Source of the DNA: Chara braunii
Taxonomy: Eukaryota; Streptophyta; Charophyceae; Charales; Characeae
DNA length: 24,117 nt
Assembly: GCA_003427395.1 (NCBI GenBank)
Contig: BFEA01000373.1
Span: 76,943-101,059, forward strand
Direction: 5' to 3'
Numbering within the stretch: position 1 is the first letter of the stretch; every line of letters begins with the position of its first letter. Shown here piece by piece: positions 1 through 10,490 of the stretch. The position numbers and the translations under genes were made by a program. Below the pieces are notes generated by a model, which saw only the letters and a program-made list of their open reading frames with translations, was not told where the DNA came from and did no database searches.

Positions 1-80
1 TTGTTTTTTGCTATGAGTTTTTTTTTTTTTCTTCTTTTTTTTTTCTCATCTTTTTTTTTTTTTTTTTTTGGTTTTTGTTT
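1..80. repeat. T-rich low-complexity tract
   Basis: Almost all T with isolated C, G and A. On the minus strand this would be an A-rich tract, so it could be the degraded poly-A tail of the minus-strand LINE remnant that starts near 300, but about 220 bases of unassigned sequence lie between them. Apparent small ORFs here are poly-Phe or poly-Lys artefacts. Confidence 0.8.
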
Positions 81-87
81 ACCCCTA

Positions 88-190
88 AATCACCGTCGTA
101 CGACCGGTCGTCCGTACGCCAGTACGCCCGTCCGTCCTTCCGTACGCACGGGCTGCACGGAGACCCCCCGTACGACGTACGGGGGACGAC
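88..190. repeat. CGTACG-rich patch with short perfect hairpin
   Basis: The hexamer CGTACG or its five-base cores recur about ten times in 100 bases. Positions 165-173 and 177-185 are perfect 9-nt inverted arms (CCCCCGTAC and its complement) separated by GAC. Probably simple-sequence expansion; no function can be assigned. Confidence 0.5.
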
Positions 191-299
191 ACTGTTATAC
201 ACTTCCAGGTGTACTAATTATCCTGTTATGTTAGCCACTCGGTTCACGGTCGTTGGTGAGCACTGTTGCTTCCAATGGACCACCCAATCCCCCTATTAG

Positions 300-1300
300 A
301 TGGTAGGACCTCGCTTCAATTGTTGCACCCAAGCAAGAGGGATCGCTTCCTATAGTTGACGCAGCTTTCCAGGTTTGTCCCTCACGTGTTTCGGTTGATC
401 ACGCATTTGGGCGTCCGTCTTCCAAGTGTTTTGTTTTGAGTCCCTGGTCCCATATATCTCCCACGAAGAATACCCACTTAGCTACCCATCCCTCCAACAT
501 GAGTTGTTATAGAGGTGGAAAGGTCTCCCCTCGTCATCACATATGGAGGGGTGGCCAAACAACGGTTGTCTAAATTACCTCATGCCAATGCAGGGGTGGA
601 GGGAGGCGATCTGGGTTCATCTTTCTCCATAATTTTATCATGTTTGGCAAAAGAGGGTCGTTTGCTATGTCTCTCCTAGCTTGGGCATGTGGTGTCTATG
701 AGAACAATGAGTTGGTTGCACCCGGAACCGACCAAGAGGGATTAGTGAACCATTGGAAATCATGTACGGGGTTGTCTGCAGGCGATGGGGGGCTCAGATT
801 GGGCAATTGTAATTCAGCGTATGGGGCCCACAAAATGTTGTTTCCCATCAACAGGCGGATGATAATCTTGAAGGACAAGGCCTTCAGTTGGTCTTGAGAT
901 TTCAAGATCGCCAACCCACTTTGGAGCGGGGTTGGGTTCTATAATAGTATAGTCCCATGCAACCCTTGAGAGGAATGTAGGGTCCTCGTGGTCATTTTTC
1001 CATACGTAGGGCGCTGCTTACTGCTTAAGGGTTTTGAGGAGTTTCAGTTGTATCGGCCAGCAGGCTGCTTTGTACCACATGATCGAGCAAATGGCGGTGT
1101 TAAGTGTCAGCGCCCTACCCACTATGGAGGAGTGCAGACCCTTCCACCTAGCCAATCTTCGGAGTGCCTCCTCCACCAATGAGGCCCCATGATCCGACGG
1201 AGGCCCCATCGTCGTAAGGGAGACCCTTAGTATCCGTATGGCTTCGTCGCGGTGTCGGGCGGCCGAAGGTCAGTCGGCCAGCCGAAATCCGACGAATTAA
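300..1300 (-). pseudogene. LINE ORF2 remnant, region after the reverse transcriptase palm
   Basis: Conceptual minus-strand translation gives the part of a plant LINE ORF2 that follows the polymerase palm. Near 1209-1018 there is the thumb/connection signature (WKGLHSSIVGRALTLN, then IMWYKAA). At 1017-930 comes a tryptophan-rich segment (APYVWKN, LSRVAWDY). At 914-700 there is the segment usually preceded by GGL, here QDQLKALSFKIIIRLLMGNN followed by LWAPYA. Around 540-440 a GHPSICDDEGRPF stretch resembles the NP-H-I-x-DEG block before zf-RVT. The frame changes at least twice (near 920 and between 700 and 560) and several stops interrupt it. No catalytic motif is present, so this is a dead fragment. 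Its order and strand fit the LINE piece at 7125-8145 as the front half of the same element, but that is inference. Confidence 0.7.
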
Positions 1301-1599
1301 CCCTTAGATTATCTGCCTAAAGACGGATTGATCGGGGCTTTTGTCTGAGCTGTCAAGAGAAATTAGGGGTTAGAGAGAGACCCCGAATATTCTCCATGTC
1401 AAGTACTGACACTGACCCTTGAAATCAACGAAAAGAATGGTTGCGCTTGCTGCGCCTGGAGCCCATTGTATTCATTCATTCCGAGGCTACTTGCGAGATG
1501 GCTAGCTGGGGAACGGTGATATGAGAGTAGGCATTGGCGCGACTCTTCTACATCACCCAATCGATGGGGAGACGGAGCTCTCAAATTTTGTTAATACTG
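1301..1599. other. Unassigned spacer
   Basis: No gene or clear repeat recognised. A 61-codon minus-strand ORF (1399-1584) has no recognisable motif and is probably chance. Confidence 0.5.
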
Positions 1600-1980
1600 A
1601 GAGCAAAATTAAAATTGAGCCAAAGGGACTAAAAATAATAAGAAGAGCAAGAACAAAGAGAATTTTGCTATTTCATTAAATCCCATCGGAATTTAAATTG
1701 ATAATTGAACTCTTCATTTTAATTATTTTCAATAATAGAATTAAAAACAAGGAAGAGAATTAAAAATAATGGAAGAAAAGAAAAACGAAGGAATATTTGT
1801 TATTTAATTAAATTTCGTCAGAATCTATTTATGATGAAATCGGTCTTCATTTCCGTTTTTCTCGATAACCGAACTAAAAATGAGAAAAATAATTAAAAAT
1901 GATAAAAGAAAAGAAAAGAAAACTAACGATTATTTAATATTTGATTAAATTTTATTTGAAATATTCGCGATGGGTTTTAA
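1600..1980. repeat. AT-rich, degenerate ~125-bp tandem repeat
   Basis: About three diverged copies share the order: A-rich block (AATTAAAAATAATGGAAGAA and variants), then T/A block with ATTTAATTAAATTTCGTC, then a pyrimidine-rich block ending in a TTTTC-TC-ATAA step. Copies begin near 1620, 1745 and 1870. It may be part of an AT-rich satellite or a transposon terminal region. No coding potential. Confidence 0.45.
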
Positions 1981-2099
1981 TCCCGGTTTATTCATTTACC
2001 CCGATTCTAACGATTCTTTCTATTCCCCGATAATCGTGAGCCCTCGCGTGATATACCTAATTTATCTGATTTATTTGATCGTTGTAATCTGGGTGTTTT

Positions 2100-2560
2100 G
2101 AGTGAGTGAAGTCACATGGTCAGTGTGGTGTTGCCGCTGGAGCTACTTTGGTATGTGCCGCTCGGCTTGGTTACCTCGGTGTGGCCGCCGGTTTGATTCG
2201 GGCACGACACTCTGGTTACGGACAGGTTCGGTGCTATCACCACATTGCCGCATTGTACGGTATTCGGCATGGGCCAGGTGCGGTATGGGTCACAGCAACT
2301 CCGAAGGATTATTTCAGGTACGACATTGGCCACGTTCACGACCGACGGGCTTTTCTTGATATGATCTGAGACTTGCCATACTAAGTTTCTGTTGGGTCTG
2401 GGAGCAGTATGATTCGGCCTCGGTCCTGGTATTTCGGTGCGGCAACTGATTCGGTGCTAGCACGCGCTGCATTATATGGTATCTGATATTGGCCTAAAAC
2501 AGTCACTGGATAGGAGAAACTACGGGGCGGTTTGGCGCTGGTATCTCACGACAAGGCACG
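2100..2560. repeat. Degenerate ~220-bp repeat with GGCACGACA words
   Basis: The stretch TTCGGTGCTA...GCATTGTACGGTATTCGGCATGGGCC near 2227-2275 recurs in diverged form near 2450-2495. The word GGCACGACA or close variants recurs at about 2200, 2315, 2555, 2675 and 2760. Overlapping plus-strand ORFs of 85-87 codons (2102-2369) sit in this repeat; they look like chance ORFs because the same stretch is open in three frames and shows no known domain. Confidence 0.4.
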
Positions 2561-4109
2561 ACATTGGGATAATTAACTAAGTTGGCACAGCCTTTGGTTA
2601 ACTCTGAAATTGTCGCTACTCACCAGGTTTGGCGGTACCAGTCCTGCTGTGACTTGGTACACTGGTTCAGAATTCAGGCACGACAGTCAGGCCTGCCTGG
2701 AATGGTTGGCAGTGTCTTTCTTAGCCAGACATTTGGCCGGGTACTCGCTCTGGAACAGTAGGCACGATACGTGGGTACTAGGATAGGCCCAACAACACTT
2801 ATGGGGCTTGAAACCGCTGGTACATGCAATACCAGTACCCTTTTTGCTTGAACTGTCAGCGGGCCTGCGGGTGGCCCAGCAGCAGCAGACTAGTTGAGGC
2901 AAAGAGGAGCGGTGAAAACTCGATATAGCCAAGGCCGGTGGGGGAAGTGGGGGAAGTATGCAAGGTGTACCCCTCATCACAGCACGATGCAAGCTGGGTC
3001 AATGAACCGCGGCAGGAGCTGGGGAAGAGGCGCGCAGGTGCAACTGCACTTCTGGAGGTTGCTTGGCGTATGCCCGCTACTGGAGTCTGGGCGCCCAGGA
3101 AGACGAGCAGAGTGAGATGGGGTTGGTCCATGCGACCCTCGTAAAGCGCATGTGGCCTTGTTATTTTGGGCCAAACCATTGTTGTACGGAAATCCCTTGA
3201 AGCTTGTGAATCGCAAAACAACAATGAGTACTCCGAACGGTGGGCGATCAGAAGCGACAGCTGATTATGGCGCTGATCATAGCAAATGTTGGATTGTCAA
3301 AGAGCAATTGAGCAGTGAATGACATTCTTGAAAGATCTCTGAGTGCAAACAGAGAGGAGGGTGATAGGCGTGTCAGGAGTGTTCAACCCTCTAGAGACTG
3401 GTTAGATCACGCCGGTTCGGAAGAAGGGGGGGGAACTCGCTCTGACAGAAACAAGGTTGGCGCTGCGCCGCCGCAGCCTAGTTGTCACTCGAGCTAAATC
3501 GAATGATGTTGTTCGAAGGGCCAGTTAGCACGGAAGGAACACGCAAGAGGCATGCAAGGCGAGGAATCGATCAGTCTGGTGGGCGCGTGACTGAGGTGTG
3601 CTGAGCGAACTCAGCCCTCAGTCAAGCTCACATCGAGGGTGTTCATTGGGAAGCAGCTAGGGGGTATGTACTCGGTGTTCGTCATGACCGCTGCTGAGGT
3701 CGTCAACATGCAACTAACTATGTTCGATTAGTGTGGCTTAGGAATGCACAGACACTATTCGCCGCTGATGGATTCTGGCAGGGAGGGTTGGCGATGGCCG
3801 GAAGTGGCGAATGAGGTGAGAGAGCGTCACGGGGAACAGAGGCCTGCTCGCTGGAACACGCAGATGTGAACAACTATCTTTGAAGGCGTGTGCGTGGGGA
3901 AGAGGTGAGCGAGGCGTTCACTGCGCCCCACAGTTTAGTCAGGCGGAGGAAGGGTACTCAAAGCGATCAAACGATAATGAGGCGGGGTCTTGAACAGTGA
4001 AAGGTTAAACCTGCTTTCGAGAGAGGACTAATCGCGCTCGTTGTTTCAAGCGACCTAGCTGAATGATGAATCCCTGGGCCCGTGCAAATAAGGAGGACGC
4101 GCTGGTCGG
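2561..4109. other. Unassigned intergenic sequence
   Basis: No recognisable gene. The longest open frame (minus, 2856-3224, 122 codons) is proline/serine-rich without a known motif and is opposed by equally open plus-strand frames, so I do not call it. The 3900s are G-rich with scattered GAG and GGCG words. No RNA gene or promoter signal could be supported. Confidence 0.5.
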
Positions 4110-4520
4110 GATCAGCAAGATGATAAGGCGGACTGTTTTAAATGAGTGTATCCGCTGAACGGGGCTTACGAGGTGCTCAAGCGGCCTGTTCGGATCGAGC
4201 GCACTTGCTGATCGGATCCGGCGAGGCGCTCGGCCAGTCTGTTCTGTTCGACGACGCGTGCTGAGCGGGTCGAGCGAGATGAGCAAGCAATGTCTTTTGA
4301 ATAAGTATAACTGCTGATCGGATTTAGCGAGGCGCTCAGCCATTCTGTTATGATCGACGGGCGCGCTGATCAGGGCGAGCGAGATGATCAGATGGCCTCT
4401 TCTGGTTGAGTATACCTGCATATCGAGTTCACCGAAGTGAACGGGCCGTTTGTTCTAAGTGAAGCTCAGCAAAAGGATCAGCCCCTTTGTGCTCATCCGG
4501 TGTACCTGTTGATCAGGACC
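4110..4520. repeat. Degenerate ~105-bp tandem repeat
   Basis: CTGATCGGAT followed by GCGAGGCGCTC-GCCA-TCTGTT-TG-TCGACG appears at 4208 and 4314 (106-base spacing), with poorer copies near 4153, 4415 and 4505. Each unit is preceded by a GAATAAGTATAACTG-like segment and followed by GAGCGAGATGA-CA. A 138-codon minus-strand ORF spans it and reads as repeated R/L-rich peptide; I take it to be repeat-derived, not a gene. Confidence 0.55.
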
Positions 4521-5589
4521 AACGAATGGGAGGGAGTGAACGGATGTCGTGAGCAACTGTAATCGGTCAAGCGGTAATGTATCAGCCGCGAGTCAGGTGA
4601 TTGGGTTTGAACAAGTACTTCCTTTCGCTTAATTTCCCCCCCCCATGGTTCATATCATAACTAGCGACTGAGAGCCTCATCCACAGAAGGATTTCAGAGT
4701 AATACAACTTCAGTTCCGAAAACAAGTGACGATTGCCGATTGTTTGACTTCATGTTGCGTTGAGCCTTTATTCGTCGAACACCAGTTAAAAAAGTCGATG
4801 ACTGTATCTGATTCGCAGCTCCACCGGGGCACCGAATTTACCCTCATTTGCATATCAGCCCCCTTCCCTACTATGTGCTTGATGACCAAATCGATTGGGG
4901 ACCGTCTTTAGCTTGACGAGGTCAGTCATAGGTTGGGTAACCTCTAAAGTTCTGACCATGCTGAAGGGTCCGTACCTCGGGTGAGTGGGTTGCAGAGGAA
5001 TCTGAAACGGGAGAACAGCTAATTCACGGTCAAGTCCTTTGCTGAGTCAATGCTTGGGAGATGTGAAATGGGACAACAACCCGGTTAAGATGAAGCAGAC
5101 ACTGATCCGCCCGGGGTTAGCACCTGTTCACACGGACAACCACTGAGCGGGTATGCTAAAGTCGAGCTCGCCAAATGATTCGCAGGGGAGAACAGAAGGA
5201 CAGTGCCCGCTTCGTATGAATCTATCTTTAGTTCGAGACGCCGAAGCTGGCTAAGCGGGACCTTGTGTTGTACCGGAATAAACATGCCAGCTGAGTGTTG
5301 GGCTCTCTATTCTTGTGTCATAGCACATTATACAGACCAATCCGAACATGGCCTTATCGACATAGCTGTGAAGTGGGGCTATTTGCTCTTGTAAGAACGA
5401 GGGAAGGGATTTGAGCTTATCGGGGAAACTGCTTACGCCCTTTCAATCGAACATGATAATTGAGCTTGTTGCATTCAGCGAACAAAACTGATAGGTTTAG
5501 TTGATTGCCTTCTGAAACTTGGGTTTGCTGCAACCGACATGGGATTGAACAGTTTAAGTCAGTCCGTGATAATGTTGTGTATGGCCTGT
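4521..5589. other. Unassigned intergenic sequence
   Basis: No confident gene. A short minus-strand stretch near 5020-4900 reads HPRYGPFSMVRTLEVTQP, which loosely recalls the C-terminal part of Ty3/Gypsy integrases, but no catalytic D-D-E region or protease, RT or LTR was found around it, so it is left unassigned. Confidence 0.45.
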
Positions 5590-5791
5590 GTTGCCTCGCG
5601 TTCAGGTTATGAACGAGGTGAACGCGCGTGAACACGTTTGACGCGTTTGCGCAGGGGGTTGTGCGGGGTGGGGGGGGGCTTTGGGCGGTGTGGGGAGCGG
5701 CAGCGGTGCTTGGGGGGGCCGTGGGCAGCGTGAGGAGCGGCAGCGGTGCTTATGGGGGGCTGTGGCCCAATGCCCCAGGCGAAACGGGCAC

Positions 5792-5860
5792 AAAAAAAAG
5801 AAAAAAAGAAAAAAAAGTGTGTGTGTGTGTGTGTGTGTGTGAATGTGTGTGTGTGTGTGA
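5792..5860. repeat. A-rich tract plus (GT)n microsatellite
   Basis: A-rich with G interruptions to 5816, then (GT)n broken once by GAATG. Lies in the outer part of the fold-back element. Confidence 0.95.
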
Positions 5861-5910
5861 AGGGTCCTCTTTTTTTTGGGGGGGAGGGGTGGGTAAAGCC
5901 CCCTAACACG

Positions 5911-6260
5911 GCTCAGACGGCCCATGCAGGCTATCTGAAGGGTCCTCGCAACCACGTAGCGCAGACACCCTCACCAAAATCAAGGCAGGCAGTGAATATA
6001 AAGTAGAGCACGAGCTGGCCGAATATATACTCAAGATTCNAATTCAGGTCTGTGTTTCAGCAGTTATGGGTTGCTCACGTAGCTAGGCCGTGTTGGTCTC
6101 TGCACGCGATTCTTAGGGCTTGGCTGCACTACTCACCAAATGTGCAAAACTAGAATGAATCTTCTGCAGAACATGTAATGATACGCCGCCATATGTTTTG
6201 TCTTTCGTGCATGTGGTGAGTAGAGGCCCTTAGGGCCACTGCACGTATTCCTAAGAAAAT
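5911..6260 (+). repeat. Left arm of ~350-bp inverted repeat
   Basis: Reverse complement of 6323-6673. Contains one ambiguous base at 6040; the opposite arm has G/C at the paired position, suggesting G here. Positions ~6138-6228 hold the core (AAATGTGCAAAAC, GAATCT, AGAACATG, GCCAT) shared with the 17.4-17.95 kb hairpins. Confidence 0.85.
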
Positions 6261-6322
6261 AAAAATGAGAAAAATTTCTCGTTTTTCTTTTTTCTTTTTT
6301 CTCGTTTTTTTTTTTCTCGTTT

Positions 6323-6673
6323 TCTTTTTCTTAGGAATATGTGCAGTGGCCCTAAGGGCCTCTACTTACCACACACACAAAAGACAAAAAATATGGCAGC
6401 GTATTATTCCATGTTCTGAAGGAAATTCATTCTAGTTTTGCACATTTGGTGAGTAGTGCAGCCAAGCCCTGAGAATCACGTGCAGAGACCAACACGGCCT
6501 AGCTACGTGAGCAACCCATAACTGCTGAAACACAGACCTGAATTCGAATCTTGAATATATATTTGGCCAACTCGTGCTCTACTTCATATTCACTGCCTGC
6601 CTTGATTTTGGTGGGGCGGTCTGCGCTACATGGCTGCGAGGACCCTTCAGATAGCCTGCATGGGCCGTTTGAG
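6323..6673 (-). repeat. Right arm of ~350-bp inverted repeat
   Basis: Mirror of 5911-6260, with mismatches scattered along the length. Short ORFs on both arms are mirror images of each other and not genes. Confidence 0.85.
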
Positions 6674-7124
6674 GCGAGGGGTGACGCGGTAGGGGGGTGG
6701 GCCTCTGATTCTTTTTTTTTTTGCACTTTCGGGGCTTGTTGAACGAGGCCCACCACCCCGTAGTCCGCGACGCGCGCGCGCGCCCCCCGGGGTTGCGCTG
6801 AATTTTTTCGCGCCACGTGGCACGCAGCGCGTTTGATCGCGATTGAACGCGACCCCGGGGGGTATGAACGCGCACGTTTGAACATGAACGCGCGTTCAGC
6901 GTGTTCAACCGATTGCACAGGGTATGGCTTGTTTTATGAAGAATGGTTAGAAACTTGTTGAAAATCACTCAGCGAAGGGGCTTGACGTGCAGTGCAAACC
7001 ACAGTACCCTGGTGATCGCTGAGGACCTCGGAACCGGGCGCGGCGAGTGACAGGCGTCGTTGCCCTTGGCTTCAGCGAACAGTGGGCACCCCTCCCCGGG
7101 TTTCCTCATAGCGGTGCTCCCATG

Positions 7125-8145
7125 CTATGGCTGATCTGGTGGGGGTGGGAGATCCAGCGGGTGGAGCCACCAGCCCTCAGTCTTGGAGCCCCAACTGACC
7201 ACCATGTCCGATGCGATTGAGAAGGTTTGTATGGTGGTCACCAGTGCTTGTAGGGAGGGGCGATTGGCTCTTATGAGTACTGTGAGGTCATCCGCGAAGA
7301 GGGATGTGATCGGTATTTTGTGTCGGGGTATTTCTGGAATGTCAATTTTCTTTGTACTCGGGTTTGCCCTGATGGGAGTTGCCAAGGCCTCCAAAATGAT
7401 GACAAAAAGCGGCGGTGAAATCGGGTCCCCCTGTCTGACCGACTGTTCGAGGGGGACGAGATTGGATAGGTGGTCATTTACCATGACATTAGTTGTTGCT
7501 GTTTTATGCAATGTGTCTACCCAGCGCGTGAAGTTGGGACGCAGGTTCATTTTTCACATACATTGGTCTAAAAAGAACCAGTTGACATGGTTGTAGGCTT
7601 TTTGAAAATTCAATTTGATGAAAATACCTGCCGCCTACTTCCCTTTCTAGCAGGTGTAGTTGATAGTCTCGTTTACTAACAGGATGTTATCCTGAATGTT
7701 TCGTTCCGAGATAAAGCCGGACTGATCTGGATGGATAAGGTGGCACATGTGTGGGAACAGCCTATTCGTGAGGGTCTTTGCTACCATCTTATATGGGAAT
7801 GGTAGTAAGGTGATGAGCTGGTAGTTGTGGACCTTGTTCTTGGCCCCCTTCTTGTACAAGAGTGTTGTGATTCCCTGGTTTAGCAGGGCCAAGCAGGCCG
7901 CCAAACGTGCCTTCCTGCAGAACAACATGTATGTAGTCCATGAGATCAGACCGTAGTGTGTCCCAACAACTTAACAAGCAAGCCATAACTCTTTTGGAAA
8001 GGAGTCTAGGCCAGGCGTTTTTTCATCCTCCATTTGTTGCGGCCCGGCGAAGACCTCCCTTTCTGTTAGCGGAGCTTCTAAGGTTAGACTACCGTCCTGC
8101 GTGAGTATTGTGTCTAGGTTGAGCTAAAAAGAATAGTTATATCTG
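7125..8145 (-). pseudogene. LINE reverse transcriptase remnant (front half)
   Basis: Minus-strand translation follows the RT of a plant LINE in order. Near 8110-8000 are LEAPLTEREVFA and KTPGLDSFPKELW (the LG-K-PG-DG entry block). At 7986-7920 there is SCWDTLRSDLMDYI. At 7900-7700 come ITTLLYKKGAKNKVHNYQ and IHPDQSGFISERNIQDNILL. At 7620-7580 motif A is degenerate (IKLNFQKAYNHVNW). At 7455-7430 is motif B (SVRQGDPISPPLF), at 7300 motif C (SLFADDLTVLI) and near 7195 motif D. There is a frameshift near 7980-7920 and stops near 7645 and 7560. The catalytic Asp of motif A reads Asn, so the copy is inactive. Similarity fades near 7125, just after motif D, where the thumb should follow. The endonuclease half is missing. 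Confidence 0.85.
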
Positions 8146-9624
8146 GTACCCTTGATGGGGTAAAGAGGCTCAGATTCAGCTACGGTATTCTTATCAAGAC
8201 TGGTCTTTAAAAAAAAAGAAAAAAGAAAAAATGGTCGTCCATTCTCGTTTTCAAAACGAGCTACCACCTACACCTGAGTCGAGGCTCCACCAAGCCCCTA
8301 CCAAGCCTTCCAATGTCTTCCATGAATTCAGGACAACAATTTTTTTTGCATGGGCGGGGTACATCCAACTATTAATCACGGGCACCCATCAGAATCCAGT
8401 AGGCGACACAGGTCACCGATTTTTTTAATCGACAGTGCCCCTGTGGCATCCTTTTTGGAAGAAACTTGTAGGCAACGGTTTTCTTTTCAGCAAGGTTGGG
8501 GCCGTGTACCAGCGGTTGAACTATTGCGCCGTCAACAGGAGTTTGGGTAGCGGGTGCTCACGTCGTGGAGTTGAGGATGCTGCCTTCTTTTGCCAGAAAC
8601 TGACATTGGGCCTGGCTGAGGCAGCGAAGGCGTTGGGCACACGGGCATTAGGTGGGACACGCTTCACAGGGGTCAGAGCACTGCAATTCTCCTGGCTACG
8701 TTTAATCCGGGCCGTTGATTCGTGTTGGAAATTGACTAGTGGTGGAAGTGGGCTAGAACGATAGGTGAAGTGGGGACAACAGAAGGGCGGGAATCTGGAT
8801 TTTGGACACTGCATCACACCAGTGAGCCCATCAAGGGAAGAATTCCCTTGGTCACGGATTGATCCTCAGGGGTGGGGGGGCGCAGTGCGACTGGGAGCGT
8901 TGCGCCCCCGCTGGAGCAATTTTGGAGACGAAGCGGCGGGCGCGGGATCTACCGGAGAGCCAGGCGACGCGGTGGGCGAAAATGCAAGGATGCAAGGCGA
9001 GAGAAGGGTACGTATGGGAGAGTTGGCTACGAGGTCGGCGGTGGGATATGATGGCACGCGGTAGGAGATGGGGGGTGTTGGGCAGTGAGGGGGAACAACC
9101 ACGGGAGGTAAGGTAGAGGGGAGGAGGGTGGGGAAGATGGGCAGGGGGGTGTGGGGTCGCTGGACTAGGTTAGGGTTTGTCGTCCTCGTTTTTTTTAAAT
9201 CCTTCCTTCTTCCTCAACAGTATGGTATGGGTATAGCTTAGGTGGTTTTGAACCCCCTGTGGCCACTCGTGAACAGTTTTGGTGAGGGGGTGCCACACTG
9301 TTTTCGATTTCCTTCGGGCATTGAAGATGGTCGTTCATGTCTTTGGTGCTTGCTTTGCTTTGAGCCTACATGCTAGCAATGAGAGAAAGGGAGTTCTTCC
9401 TTCCCCAAAGACGCAGAGGTAGGGTTTGAGTGGTGTAAGATAAGTGGCGTGGTTGAGGAAGAAAGGATGAGAGGCTGCTTTGTATTGGATTAGGATTCAA
9501 CCCACGCGTGACTTGGCAGTCTTATAATTCGAAATCTACTAATAATGTTCGGATACCCAAGCTTTTCATTATGAGGTTGACTTTTTGTTGATGATTTGAA
9601 TAATTGATTCTTGATTTTTCTTGA
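8146..9624. other. Unassigned intergenic sequence
   Basis: Begins with an A-rich tract (8208-8231). Plus-strand open frames at 8435-8764 and 8765-9116 have no recognisable domain; the second sits in a G-rich run that keeps several frames open at once. Nothing supportable. Confidence 0.5.
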
Positions 9625-10005
9625 TGATCGTAAATCAGAATTTAGGCTTTGTTTTAGCTTCTCAAAGGACTCGTGAGTAATAATTCAAGTTTATTTTCGT
9701 CCATCTAAGTTTTAGCTCTGGCCTCACTGCTAATATCGATGGATGAATGCATTTTTTTTGAAGTATCAACTCAACGATTTCTATTTTTCAAAAAAAAAAT
9801 AAATAATTCTTTATTTGATCTTGTTCAATTTGTTAATCGTAAATTTGAGTTTTGCCTCTGATCTCAAATAATGATTCCCAACTATTTAGGTTCTCAAAGG
9901 ACTTGTGAGTAATAATTCAAGTTGATTTTCATACATCAGAGTTTTAGTTCTAGTCCCACTGCTAATATCGATTGATGAATGAGGTTTTTTTCTGAAGTTT
10001 CGACT

Positions 10006-10013
10006 CAACGATT
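10006..10013. repeat. Target-site duplication, left copy
   Basis: CAACGATT, identical to 10483-10490 and to the uninterrupted site at 9772-9779. Confidence 0.8.
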
Positions 10014-10482
10014 CACAAGCGATTATCGGGGAGCTGAAAATTCAGGAATGAAAATTTTGAAGTGAGAATTTTTGGCAGTCTGAAAATTCTGAATGGTCTT
10101 GAAGTGGTGAAAGGTCCGAAAACCCTGAAAACCATCTGTTTAGGCAGGCAACATCCTGAAGTGGTGAAAGGTGTCCTGAAGTGGTCAAGTGAGAGTCTTG
10201 GGAGGTCTGAAAATCCTCAATGGTCCTGAAGTGGTGAAAGGTCCGAAGACCATGAAAACCACCCTTCACCACTTGAGGATGTAGCCTGCCTAAACAGGTG
10301 GTTTTCAGGGTCTTCGGAGCTTTCACCACTTCATGACCATTCAGGATTTTCATACCTGAATGGTCCTGAAGTGGTGAAAGGGCAGACCCTGAAAACCACA
10401 TGTTTAGGCAGACTGCATCCTGAAATGGTGAAGGGTGTCCTGAAGTGCTGATGAAAAATACGACTGTTGTTAACCTTCTCTC
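10014..10482. mobile_element. 469-bp MITE-like element, copy 1
   Basis: Flanked by perfect 8-bp direct repeats CAACGATT (10006-10013 and 10483-10490). It starts CACAAGCGATTA and ends GTTGTTAACCTTCTCTC. The homologous ~233-bp repeat unit just upstream lacks it, an internal empty site that fixes both ends. Inside are repeated units built from CTGAAGTGGTGAAAGGTCC, ACCCTGAAAACCACCTG and TTTAGGCAGGCTGCATCCTG; one unit (about 10260-10345) is inverted, so the element can fold. It encodes no transposase. An 8-bp duplication fits hAT elements and repeated words in both orientations recall hAT subterminal binding sites, but the termini are not a classic hAT end, so superfamily assignment is tentative. 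Confidence 0.75.
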
Positions 10483-10490
10483 CAACGATT
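10483..10490. repeat. Target-site duplication, right copy
   Basis: CAACGATT, immediately after the CTTCTCTC end of the insertion. Confidence 0.8.

Larger units (their letters stand above)
5590..6921. mobile_element. Fold-back / long-TIR DNA transposon, non-autonomous
   Basis: The core is a long inverted repeat: 5911-6260 and 6323-6673 are reverse complements with a few substitutions and small indels, around a ~60-bp A/T-rich centre. Weaker inverted similarity continues outward: GAAC-AGGTGAACGCGCGT near 5611 pairs with the complement of the 6880-6905 region, and the A-rich blocks at 5790 and 6712 face each other. GTATGGCCTG (5579-5588) and GTATGGCTTG (6922-6931) could be a 9-10-bp target duplication with one mismatch. 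Long TIRs plus a 9-10-bp duplication would fit a Mutator-like or Foldback element. No transposase is encoded, so it would depend on a helper. The outer boundaries are less certain than the inner arms. Confidence 0.6.

Noticed and set aside
2102-2369. Overlapping 85-87-codon plus-strand ORFs and a 75-codon minus ORF
   Set aside because: Three frames are open at once within a degenerate repeat and none has a recognisable domain.
2856-3224. 122-codon minus-strand ORF
   Set aside because: Low-complexity Pro/Ser/Leu composition, no motif, and opposite-strand frames are equally open.
4900-5020. Minus-strand HPRYGPFSMVRTLEVTQP resembling a Ty3/Gypsy integrase C-terminus
   Set aside because: Only about 20 residues fit loosely; no D-D-E core, RT, protease or LTR pair is nearby.
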